Assembly: GCF_039871975.1 (NCBI RefSeq)
Contig: NZ_JBDPLL010000001.1
Reading direction: 5' to 3' (one strand)
Length of the DNA: 64,000 nucleotides
Origin: Trichormus_B sp936914905
GTDB lineage: Bacteria; Cyanobacteriota; Cyanobacteriia; Cyanobacteriales; Nostocaceae
Positions 46,450 through 54,655 of the stretch are shown one piece after another (position 1 is the stretch's first letter; every line of letters starts with the position of its first letter). The translations under genes were made by a program, and so were the position numbers. Under the pieces are notes generated by a model that saw nothing but the letters and a program-made list of their open reading frames with translations, was not told the origin of the DNA and ran no database searches.

Positions 46450-47925
46450 ATGGCACTTTGGTTTCTCCTCTTTATGGGGCTTACTTATCTCATAGTTCAG
46501 CTTAGTGTTTCTCACATTACCAGAACACCAGTTTGGTTACTCTGGCTGGTATTAATAACACCAGCATTTATCTTGATTGGTTGGACGCTGATCTATGGTG
46601 CAAAACAACCACCCCCACCAGCACTGATTATTTGGCCTTTATTTATCTGTCTGCTGTTATACTGGATATTATTTCAGTTGGGTCGTCAAATACCAAGAGA
46701 TACCCAGACTCAACCCCAAGCTACAGGATCTCAATTGGCTAATCATTCTCACGCAGAACTATTACCTGTTAGTCCCATTGAACCAACAGAAGAAACTAAT
46801 CTGCGAAGTTGTTTCCCTTGGTCTGTATACTATATTCAAAGTATTGAATATCGACCCCAAGCTGTGATTTGTCGGGGTCAGTTAAGAACTGGTGCTAGTC
46901 AGGCTTACCAGCAAATTAAAACTAATATTGAAGGGCAATTTGGTGATCGCTTCTTGGTCATATTTCAAGAAGGTATGGATGGTAAACCATTCTTTGTCCT
47001 CGTTCCTAATACTCAAGCTGGTAAACAAAATATAAGACGCGGTCTAGAAAATTTGACTCAAGTAGGAACGGCACTTTTTCTGCTATTCCTGACTTTAATC
47101 ACTACTACTTTGATGGGTTCGCAAATTGAGGGAGTGGAATTAACAAAACTCAAATCTGACTTCACTCTACTTGCAAATGGTTTACCCTACGCTTTAGGGT
47201 TAATTACTATTTTGGGAATCCATGAACTTGGTCACTATTTTACAGCCCGATTCCATAAAATTCGCTCGACCTTGCCCTATTTTATTCCTGTACCTTTTCT
47301 CTTAGGAACTTTTGGTGCATTTATCCAAATGCGAAGTCCAATACCCAACCGCAAAGCTTTATTTGATGTGAGTATTGCCGGGCCAATTGCTGGTTTTATT
47401 GCTACTTTGCCGTTACTTTTATGGGGTTTGTCTCATTCTGAAGTAGTCTCTTTAAACGACAAAACGGGAATGTTAAATCCCAATGCCCTTAATCCTAAAT
47501 ATTCAATTTTATTAGCTTTACTTTCAAAGTTAGCCTTGGGTAGTGAATTAACAGCAAAATCCGCTCTTGATTTGCATCCCCTGGCAATAGCCGGATTTTT
47601 GGGTTTGATTGTGACAGCATTGAACTTGATGCCAGTAGGACAACTAGATGGTGGTCATATCGTTCATGCCATGTTTGGACAACGCACCGCAGTTGTTATT
47701 GGTCACATTACTCGCTTGTTGTTATTATTATTGTCTTTTGTCCGGCAGGAATTTTTGTTGTGGGCAATTTTGTTATTATTTATTCCCTTAAGTTATGAAC
47801 CCACGCTCAACGATGTCACAGAACTAGACAACAAACGGGATTTTTTAGGTTTACTAGCAATAGCATTATTATTGTTAATTGTATTGCCACTTCCTGAAGT
47901 GATCTCTCGTGTATTACAGATTTAA
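46450..47925 (+). CDS. Site-2 protease family membrane metalloprotease (EGY-like)
   Basis: A 491-residue M50-family intramembrane protease. The zinc site His258-Glu259-x2-His262 lies in GIHELGHYFTARFHK. The second metal motif NLMPVGQLDGGHIVHAMFG provides Asp400. There are two N-terminal helices, a soluble insert (about 85-205), then about six C-terminal helices. The layout matches cyanobacterial and plastid EGY proteins, which may cleave membrane-bound regulators; substrates are unknown. It is intact and is preceded by a 260-base region without other features. Confidence 0.9.
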   Translation: MALWFLLFMGLTYLIVQLSVSHITRTPVWLLWLVLITPAFILIGWTLIYGAKQPPPPALIIWPLFICLLLYWILFQLGRQIPRDTQTQPQATGSQLANHSHAELLPVSPIEPTEETNLRSCFPWSVYYIQSIEYRPQAVICRGQLRTGASQAYQQIKTNIEGQFGDRFLVIFQEGMDGKPFFVLVPNTQAGKQNIRRGLENLTQVGTALFLLFLTLITTTLMGSQIEGVELTKLKSDFTLLANGLPYALGLITILGIHELGHYFTARFHKIRSTLPYFIPVPFLLGTFGAFIQMRSPIPNRKALFDVSIAGPIAGFIATLPLLLWGLSHSEVVSLNDKTGMLNPNALNPKYSILLALLSKLALGSELTAKSALDLHPLAIAGFLGLIVTALNLMPVGQLDGGHIVHAMFGQRTAVVIGHITRLLLLLLSFVRQEFLLWAILLLFIPLSYEPTLNDVTELDNKRDFLGLLAIALLLLIVLPLPEVISRVLQI

Positions 47926-48429
47926 AAGCTAAGGGAAATTTATTGTTTTTCACTTTCCCCATTTCTCTCTATCTAAAATTGTGAGTTAGATTCAAATTAG
48001 TTAATTAGATTCAGATTAGTTAAATTAATTTGAGGTTAATGAAAATGACACAGGAATTCATAGACCTCAGAAATAGTATTTTAGAAAAGTATTTGCAGAC
48101 GCTTGAGCTATTGTAGATGAGTTCGAGGGAATGAGCCAAAAGGGATCCTACGGCAAATTAAGTCTTTTCTAAAGGTGCTCCTAATACATTTGATTAAAAA
48201 TCAAGTTGAGAAGGATTATTTACCTCGATTAGTTGGTAGTTAATATGGGATAAATAGGAAGGATTAAGGATTGGATATTCAAAAAACTTGGTGTTCCTAA
48301 ATATTTTTTCTATATGTATTTTGGAACAAACTGGTAAGGGTTTAACAATGCTAAACCCCTACTTTCCAAATTAAAAAGCGTTTAACCTGCGGTTGCCTGA
48401 ACTGCATTAGCCGCTTCAGTAGATTTTGT
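47926..48429. other. Intergenic region with a DUF29 remnant
   Basis: Apart from the fragment at 48045-48237 I see no gene. The last 70 bases precede the cpcS stop codon and contain no convincing terminator. Confidence 0.5.
48045..48237 (+). pseudogene. DUF29 family protein fragment
   Basis: Shifted frames encode MTQEFIDLRNSILE, then DALAIVDEFEGMS-like text, then LRQIKSFLKVLLIHLIKNQV. This is the N-terminal part of the short DUF29 proteins of cyanobacteria (function unknown). Several frameshifts are present. Confidence 0.6.
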
Positions 48430-48957
48430 TTATGCAGGAGTGCTACCCATACGAATTTCGGAGGTGAAGGAAGCCATACTAAAGCCACCAAACCGCTTAA
48501 TGAGGCTTACCCGCATCCGCAAGTTGGGACTGGCAAACCATAGTCTTTCCTCAGACCACATGGTTTCATACTCAGTAATAAGAGTTAAAGCCCCATCTTC
48601 ACCAATTTTGTAGGTTCCTGCTACGGGTGCTTTTTCTGCATAACCTATTTCTCGCAGTAACTTACCTTCATTGGATTTATTTGCATCCGGTACTGTCACC
48701 AACACAGTACAACCTTCGTGTTTTTCTTCGTCCCATTCCATTGTTCCCTTCCAGGTAACTCTTGCACCACAGGAAGCCGCACTAGGATGAACTTCATACT
48801 GTTCACACAGTTTCACTACTTCTGGATGATCTGCGGTCAGCGTCTCAATTACAATGTCTGATTTACCATCTTCCGATTGCTTAAAGGCTAAATGGTGACT
48901 TGTACGGTGTGAAAACCATTTACCAGCACTTAACTCAAAAAATTCTTCAATATTCAT
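48430..48957 (-). CDS. cpcS: Phycobiliprotein lyase of the CpcS/CpeS family
   Basis: A 175-residue lipocalin-like protein that attaches phycocyanobilin to Cys84-type sites of phycobiliproteins. Family blocks: MNIEEFFELSAGKWFSHRTS, HHLAFKQSEDGKSDI, SAASCGARVTWKGTMEWDEE and ERLWFASPNLRMRVSLIKRF near the end. Length matches CpcS/CpeS1 proteins. The HEAT-repeat gene at 49046 lies 88 bases upstream on the same strand, which suggests joint expression for phycobilisome assembly. CpcS versus CpeS naming cannot be settled from sequence. Confidence 0.9.
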   Translation of the reverse strand: MNIEEFFELSAGKWFSHRTSHHLAFKQSEDGKSDIVIETLTADHPEVVKLCEQYEVHPSAASCGARVTWKGTMEWDEEKHEGCTVLVTVPDANKSNEGKLLREIGYAEKAPVAGTYKIGEDGALTLITEYETMWSEERLWFASPNLRMRVSLIKRFGGFSMASFTSEIRMGSTPA

Positions 48958-49045
48958 GAATGAAATTATCCTGGATCAAAATACACAAAAATCCCACTTT
49001 TATTATTAATAGGTAACAAGAAGCGTTTATCTTAAATTTGATTAC

Positions 49046-49729
49046 CTATTTCCTCTGATTACCTATTTCCTCTAGTCTCTGAAGAGAAATCCTCGCGGAT
49101 TCAGCAACGTGGGGATGACTGTCTTTTTCTAGGTATTTCAACGCTGAGATGGTTTTGGGTGTGGGGAGATTACCCAAGGCTTCTGCAAGACGTTGGCGCA
49201 CTAACCAATCCTTTGCTTGGGCGAAGCGGAGGATAGAATCTACAGATTCAATGGATTTAATTTCTCCTAAAGCTGAAATAGCTGCCTGTTGGATGACTAC
49301 TTCTTTGCTATCTAGTGCTTGGATGAGGATGTTGTATGCGCGAGAGTCTTTAATATTGCCTAAAGAAACAGCCGCACTAAATCTAACTAGCCAATCAGTA
49401 TCTTCATAAAAGGCTCGTGATAGTGCTTCAACTGCTCTGTTATCACCCAAATATCCTAAAGCACCGGCAGCATCAGCACGGATGCCATAATCTGGGTCTG
49501 TTTCCAGAATTCTCACTAATATAGGATAACATTCTGATGTTTGTTTGATACCTAGAGCAAATATGGCCATGGAACGTAGTTGCAGAGATTCATCATTTAA
49601 TACCTTTTTAATCAAAGGTACTGCCTCTTCTGCTGATATATGGTGTAAGCTGGCAAGAGCTACCATGCGATCACGCAAATTTGGACTTTCTAACTGAGTA
49701 GAAATTGCCTCTAAGCTAGGAGCAGTCAT
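49046..49729 (-). CDS. HEAT-repeat protein (NblB/phycobilin-lyase-like)
   Basis: A 227-residue all-helical protein made of about six HEAT (PBS-lyase) repeats, for example VPLIKKVLNDESLQLRSMAI, IRADAAGALGYLGDNRAVEA, VRFSAAVSLGNIKDSRAYNI and VIQQAAISALGEIKSIESVD. Such repeats occur in phycobilin lyase subunits (CpcE/CpcF) and in NblB, which acts in phycobilisome breakdown. Its place directly upstream of cpcS supports a phycobilisome role; which one is inference. Intact; no signal peptide. Confidence 0.82.
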   Translation of the reverse strand: MTAPSLEAISTQLESPNLRDRMVALASLHHISAEEAVPLIKKVLNDESLQLRSMAIFALGIKQTSECYPILVRILETDPDYGIRADAAGALGYLGDNRAVEALSRAFYEDTDWLVRFSAAVSLGNIKDSRAYNILIQALDSKEVVIQQAAISALGEIKSIESVDSILRFAQAKDWLVRQRLAEALGNLPTPKTISALKYLEKDSHPHVAESARISLQRLEEIGNQRK

Positions 49730-49990
49730 TATATTTTAAATCACATTCTTTACTTATCTTTACTTTAACTGATTTACAGTAGGTCCTACACGCCATATCT
49801 CACACCCAGACTCAACAAACAAAAAAGTGATTTATTGATATCTGTCTTAAGTCTCATACCTATGTATTTAAGTTGCTAGACAAACGTAACATTGAAATGT
49901 ATCTGAAGGATGACGAGAACACTGAAGGCTAAACGTAGGGTTAAAAGGTACGAATTTAGATTACAGGGTCAAACCTTCAGGAGAATCACA

Positions 49991-50542
49991 ATGGTTCAAC
50001 TTAGCGAACGTCCAGGGGTTAAAAAAATCGCCAGCTTGGAAGATAAATTCATCTATGAAGTTGGTGCAATGTACGATGCAGAAAATCGCTTTTTAGAAGC
50101 ACAGCAGGTGATGTGGCAATGTTGTCAAAACAATCAATTTAAATCTTTAATTGAGACACACATCGGCGAAACTGAGCAGCAAATTAGGAACTTAGAGCAG
50201 GTTTTTAGTACCTTGGGACAGCAGCCACGACGGGTAACTTGTGATGCTGCTGCTGGTGTGATTAGCGATGGTCAAAAACTCATTCTACTCGCTGCTGATA
50301 ATCCCAGAATTTTGGACTTGGGTTTAATAGGAGGACAGTCAAAAGTGGAGCATTTCGAGATTGCCTGCTATCGTGGCTTGATCAAAGGTGCTGAAGAGAT
50401 GGGACAACGAGAAGTAGTCCAGTTGCTACAACAAAACCTACAACAAGAAGAACAGACAGCACAAAAATTAGAGCAGTTGCTACCACAGTTGCTTCAAGAA
50501 ACAAAATCTGGAGATGGTAAAACTACTGCGAAATCTCGCTAA
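49991..50542 (+). CDS. DUF892/YciF-type ferritin-like protein
   Basis: I chose the ATG at 49991 (MVQLSERPGVKKIASLEDKF, 183 residues) because CAGGAGA lies about 7 bases upstream; an in-frame ATG at 49910 would add 27 basic residues. The protein is a four-helix ferritin-like bundle of the DUF892 family: FIYEVGAMYDAENRFLEAQQ, HIGETEQQIRNLEQVFSTLG, then KVEHFEIACYRGLIKGAEEM and LQQEEQTAQKLEQLLP. Glu and His residues at helix centres could bind a di-iron site, as in YciF-type stress proteins. Function in cyanobacteria is not established. Confidence 0.85.
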   Translation: MVQLSERPGVKKIASLEDKFIYEVGAMYDAENRFLEAQQVMWQCCQNNQFKSLIETHIGETEQQIRNLEQVFSTLGQQPRRVTCDAAAGVISDGQKLILLAADNPRILDLGLIGGQSKVEHFEIACYRGLIKGAEEMGQREVVQLLQQNLQQEEQTAQKLEQLLPQLLQETKSGDGKTTAKSR

Positions 50543-50573
50543 TTTATAGCCTATTCCATGGAATTGACATACT

Positions 50574-50603
50574 CCCCGCCGTTTTACGGCCGGGGATTCT
50601 TTT
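50574..50603 (+). terminator. GC-rich hairpin with T tail, IS200/IS605-type end
   Basis: CCCCGCCGT and ACGGCCGGGG pair with one bulge, followed by ATTCTTTTT. It can terminate the DUF892 gene. The motif and its flank (minus-strand NVGYMNHEKE...) are the type seen at the 3' end of cyanobacterial IS605-family tnpB elements, so it is probably a remnant of such an element. Confidence 0.65.
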
Positions 50604-50865
50604 TCATGGTTCATATAACCCACATTCTGCACTTCAGTTTGTAACATATATACCGGTACTAACACTACCTATAGAGTCTAAGTAATAATACTTAGACATC
50701 TTGGTAATTAATACAGGCATTATTACAAAAATTGCTAAGGACTGATGTGCAGCTTGGAGTAAGACTCCTACGTCGTCACGCAAGCCATAACCATAAATGC
50801 ATAAGGTATTAACAGACTTATAGTCTATCAAGTGAGAGGTGAACTGATGGAAAATTAGGAGTTAA

Positions 50866-51368
50866 TTACAAATTATCAAAACTCTTCTGGGAGATTTATT
50901 TTAGCAACTAATATTTTAGATACTAGAGAGTTAGAAGCCCCAGAAATACTGAAAATCTATAAACAACGAGGATTTAGATTTACCAAGGAACCTTTATTTT
51001 TTGCAGATAGTTTTTTTGTAAAAAATCCCGAAATAGTAGAGATAATGATGATGTTAATGGCATTGTGTCTTTTGGTTTATAATCTAGGACATAGGCAACT
51101 AAGAAGCTCTTTAAAAACTGAAAAATATACAGTTAAAAATCAACTAAATAAACCAACAGAATCTCCTACTTTATGTTGGATATTTCAGATCCAGTGCGTT
51201 GGGCAGCTTCCCCAACTTGAAGCAACTCGCGTATGTTCCTAAGAAATTCATTTTCTGATTACACAAAGAGTCAAAGGAATTATTAACTTGATTAATGAAG
51301 GTTATCAAATATTCCAATTTCCTCCTATTTTTTGTCAAGAACATTGTTTTAAACTCGGTAATTTTTAA
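50866..51368 (+). pseudogene. IS1634-type transposase, C-terminal fragment
   Basis: The frame encodes SSGRFILATNILDTRELEAP, EILKIYKQRGFRFTKEPLFF, NPEIVEIMMMLMALCLLVYN, LGHRQLRSSLKTEKYTVKNQ and PTESPTLCWIFQIQCVGQLP, then a stop and RVKGIINLINEGYQIFQFPP. These are conserved C-terminal segments of IS1634-family transposases. The N-terminal two thirds are missing and one stop interrupts the rest. Confidence 0.75.
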
Positions 51369-51482
51369 ATGCATAATTTATCTTATTGAATAATATTTAT
51401 CTGTCTAAATTATCATATTTAATCTTATTCGGCTAGAGTTTTATGTTACTACGAATTAAACTAGGAAACATCGGTTATAAAT

Positions 51483-51632
51483 GAATATTTATACTCTAAG
51501 TACTATGCTAATTACGCTGATTTTAAATCAGCAATTTCTAACTGTATTGTCACTGCAAACACTGACAAACAAGAAAAGCTAGATAGCTTATTGACTCTCA
51601 ATTTTCAGACATTTAAAAAAGTCCAGGCTTGA
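51483..51632 (+). pseudogene. IS630-like transposase, C-terminal fragment
   Basis: A 49-codon frame encodes EYLYSKYYANYADFKSAISN, CIVTANTDKQEKLDSLLTLN and FQTFKKVQA. This matches the tail of IS630-type transposases common in cyanobacteria. Nothing else of the element is recognised nearby. Confidence 0.6.
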
Positions 51633-51649
51633 GCCGTTTAGAGTATAGC

Positions 51650-52517
51650 TGGGACATTTGGTAAAGAATCTATTCTTGTGCTGAAAGTCCTGATGACGAA
51701 GCGGATTTGGGTTTAATTTTCTGCTGCTGCTTCTTGATTGGCGTATAATGTTGAGGATTCCAAGCTAAGGCTTTTTGCACTCGCTGGTAAACCATACTCT
51801 TTATTACTTCCTGCTAGATGAATAATTTCTTGCCCAGATAAATTCTGTATAAACGCGTGGTTTCTCTGCTGCTAAATTCTTGAAGGAGCATAAAATCTCA
51901 AACACCCGGACATCAGCAAAACATTGTCCTAAAATTTCGGAAGTGACAAACCAGGACATCCAATCAGTAAAAGCTGGATATAAAGTTTCTAGTAATGGAA
52001 ACAGGTTGTCTTGTTGAACATCAGATAAGAGTCGAAAGTTAAATTCTATCACTTTAAGGAAATGCCATGAGCCCTTTGAATCTAAAATTTTTTTGTTTAA
52101 GTAAAGTAATAATTAGCTCAAAATAATATTCGGGAAAATAATTCTTCATCGACATAGAAGCCAATATGGCATTAGGACATTCTTACATCTAGATTTCTTC
52201 ACCCGCAGTTATAGCTTCTTCAATAATCTTTATTAAATGCTTCGTTTGCTATTTGTATCGCTGGTAATAAACTCTGCTGTTCATTAGCGGATAGATTTAA
52301 CACCATTTCTTGTAAGAGCATGAGGAAATACTATCCTCCTCCTAATCCTAAAAACTTTTCTTGGTTGAGTAACTTAGCAAGAAAACCGAAATATTATGCA
52401 TAAATTTGAGCATCTGATAAGGTGGTTTTAATAAAATAAAAGCATTCTCTCAAGAGCGTGGTATCACTTGATGTAATTGCTTTATTAATAGTTTCTTTAT
52501 TATTTCTAAATTCATGA
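51650..52517 (-). pseudogene. Hypothetical helical-repeat protein, degraded
   Basis: The minus strand starts at ATG 52517 (MNLEIIKKLLIKQLHQVIPR) and continues in shifting frames: LGLGGG, FLMLLQEMVLNLSANEQQSL, EAITAGEEI, NAILASMSMKNYFPEYYFEL, then the open segment 51804-52052 (IEFNFRLLSDVQQDNLFPLL). The helical pattern recalls HEAT-like repeats. Family not recognised. Many lesions. Confidence 0.55.
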
Positions 52518-53205
52518 TTTTCTAACCATACTAGCCACTAGTATTTAATCAAGTTAAAATAACTATTATTTATACTTGATTAAGTAAATCGATAATTAAA
52601 TTATAATAATTTAAAATTTTTAGAAGAATGATTTTAGTATAAAGGTTAACTAAGATATTACTTTTATTTTGATAAAGGCAAATGAAACATTTTTGCTATG
52701 ACACCAAAACTATTCGTTTTTATCCGTCGAACTTGCTTCAAACCTATAAATTTATAGGTGTTCAGAAAGGACTTTTATACAGAAAAGCTTGAAGATCTTG
52801 TTAGATCAGAGAAAATGATTTTCTGCCCGTAATTCTTTAACTTTTGATTCTATGTAATTGCTCTATTAAGTTCAGTAATACCTCTAGTGTATGATGTATG
52901 GACTCTTCTGCAATCCCTTTTGGCTCGGTGGTTTGCAGCAAATTGGATACTGATAAAGTCATTTGAAATAAGCTTTTGTATCATGTCTTCTATTTTATGA
53001 CACTGTGTGTACCTTGCTTCAGTTATTTCCCTCTGTTACCCCTACTTATTGAGCCGATACCAAATATTGCTCTTTTATTCCGTTTAATAGTTTGGCTTCT
53101 CTAATTATCATAAACTGTATTTTATCAAGAAATCTTGCAGATAAAATCATAAACAAATAAAAAACCGTCCTCTAAGGTTACGGCTTTAAAACCAATCTTC
53201 CAGTA
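52518..53205. other. Region without an intact gene
   Basis: AT-rich. A minus-strand stretch at about 52830-53000 has protein-like text (LLNLIEQLHRIESKVKEL, RAENHFLSDL) in a shifted frame, perhaps the coiled-coil start of a transposase, but I cannot assign it. Confidence 0.35.
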
Positions 53206-53236
53206 AACCCCTTGCAAACCTAATTTGCAAGGGGTT
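53206..53236 (-). terminator. Stem-loop downstream of the fasciclin gene
   Basis: A perfect 13-bp stem, AACCCCTTGCAAA / TTTGCAAGGGGTT, with a 5-base loop lies about 100 bases after the fasciclin stop. The T tract is short, so termination is likely but not certain. Confidence 0.6.
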
Positions 53237-53335
53237 AGTTCCAATACGGTTCAGATCAGCCTCTTTCTCTTCCTCTACTTCCCCTGCCTGCCTAAACAAA
53301 TAATTTTCCTTAACTGAATCGTATTGGGGTTAGTT

Positions 53336-54181
53336 CTACAAACTAGGTGGCAAAATCAAATTATCAATTTGATGAATAACGCCGTTGCTGGCTGGAATAT
53401 TTGCCTTAATTACTTTAGCGTCATTGACGAATACACCTTCAGATGGATTGACTTTAACACTAATTGGATCACCTTGCAGACTAGTGACTTGACCAGATTT
53501 TAAATCACCGGAAAGGACTTTACCAGCTACTACATGATAAGTGAAAACTTTGACCAATACCTCTTTGTTTTCTGGCTTTAACAAATCTTGCACCGCATCT
53601 TGCGGTAATTTAGCAAAAGCTGCATCAGTGGGAGCAAAAATTGTGAACGGTCCGGTTCCTTGCAAAACTTCTGTAAGTCCAGCTGCTTGTAAGGCTTTGA
53701 TGAGGGTTTTAAAAGAACCTGCTGATTCAGCTACTTCTATGACGTTTTTGCTTGATGTTGCCCCTGCGGGTGGTTGTGTTGGTTCAGGTGCTGTTATTTC
53801 AGGTTTTTGATTTTCTGGAGTGCTTGGTGTTTTTGTTGGTAGCTTAACGGGTAGGGTTTCGCTGGGTGCAGTGCGTCTGTTATAGGGAGGTTCGTTGAAA
53901 ATACTCGGGTTAGGGTTAAGTATGCTACCGCCCCTGGATTGTACTACCTGTGTTTTAGTTTTATTATTGACCTTTTCTGTTGCTAAAGCCTGTTCACCAG
54001 AGATGGAATGAGAATTTGCTTGAATACCTTGATCCCGATTATAGAGAGCTTCTTGGAAAATATGGGGATGAGGATTGAGGACTTCTTTTGCTTGAGATGG
54101 TAAAGCGATCAAAAGACTGACGCTAGTTACTCCTAGTATCCCGGCGATTTGGGTCAATGATTTGTCGTAATTAGCCTTCAT
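53336..54181 (-). CDS. Secreted fasciclin-domain protein
   Basis: A 281-residue exported protein. Residues 10 to 31 are a signal peptide ending SQA. A low-complexity region follows that contains a duplicated motif (VLNPHPHIFQEALYNR and ILNPNPSIFNEPPYNR), then a Pro/Thr-rich linker. The C-terminal FAS1 domain is complete, with the conserved boxes TGPFTIFAPTDAAFAKLP and NGVIHQIDNLILPP. Fasciclin domains mediate adhesion or extracellular-matrix contacts. Location is periplasm or cell surface. Intact. Confidence 0.9.
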   Translation of the reverse strand: MKANYDKSLTQIAGILGVTSVSLLIALPSQAKEVLNPHPHIFQEALYNRDQGIQANSHSISGEQALATEKVNNKTKTQVVQSRGGSILNPNPSIFNEPPYNRRTAPSETLPVKLPTKTPSTPENQKPEITAPEPTQPPAGATSSKNVIEVAESAGSFKTLIKALQAAGLTEVLQGTGPFTIFAPTDAAFAKLPQDAVQDLLKPENKEVLVKVFTYHVVAGKVLSGDLKSGQVTSLQGDPISVKVNPSEGVFVNDAKVIKANIPASNGVIHQIDNLILPPSL

Positions 54182-54655
54182 AAATTCTGTTTTTCTAGAT
54201 TTTTCACAAGCTACATGAAAACTTATAACATTTTGCTAACCTAAAATATAACTGCAACAGGAAGTAAGATTTTTTTTGCAAAAATTAGACGTTGCTGTCA
54301 AGATAAAATTCGAAAGATTTATTACTCTCAATTATCACCTTAAGATTTTAAACCGCAGAGTATCTGAAAATATCTAAATTTTTGAATTTATTATTATATC
54401 GAACCTGAAAAAGTGTTAGAGTTGTAATGGTAAGCTGTTACGCAGCTAAATTTAATAGCTTGTAGCCTATAGTCCTTGTAGAAATCCTTTTGGGCAAAAG
54501 AAGTAAATGCGTAACTGCTTATCAAGGCTTACTTCTGGCATCTTCGAATAACCTTAAAAGTCTTTTCACAAGATTTAAACGTCCAGCATGGCCAAAATCA
54601 CCATAATAAAAGCGTTGCCAACCTCAATCAGCAACGCCTAATTTTAAGGAATCAA
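54182..54655. other. Intergenic region with one M2 repeat
   Basis: Contains the repeat at 54431-54521 and no gene. The fasciclin promoter should lie in the first 150 bases. Confidence 0.5.
54431..54521. repeat. MITE-like repeat family M2, copy 2
   Basis: A 91-bp element with 14-bp inverted ends TAAGCTGTTACGCA and TGCGTAACTGCTTA (one mismatch). It is inverted relative to the copy at 6763 and shares its interior (AAATTTAAT, GTAGCCTA, AGTCCTTGTAG). Confidence 0.85.
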
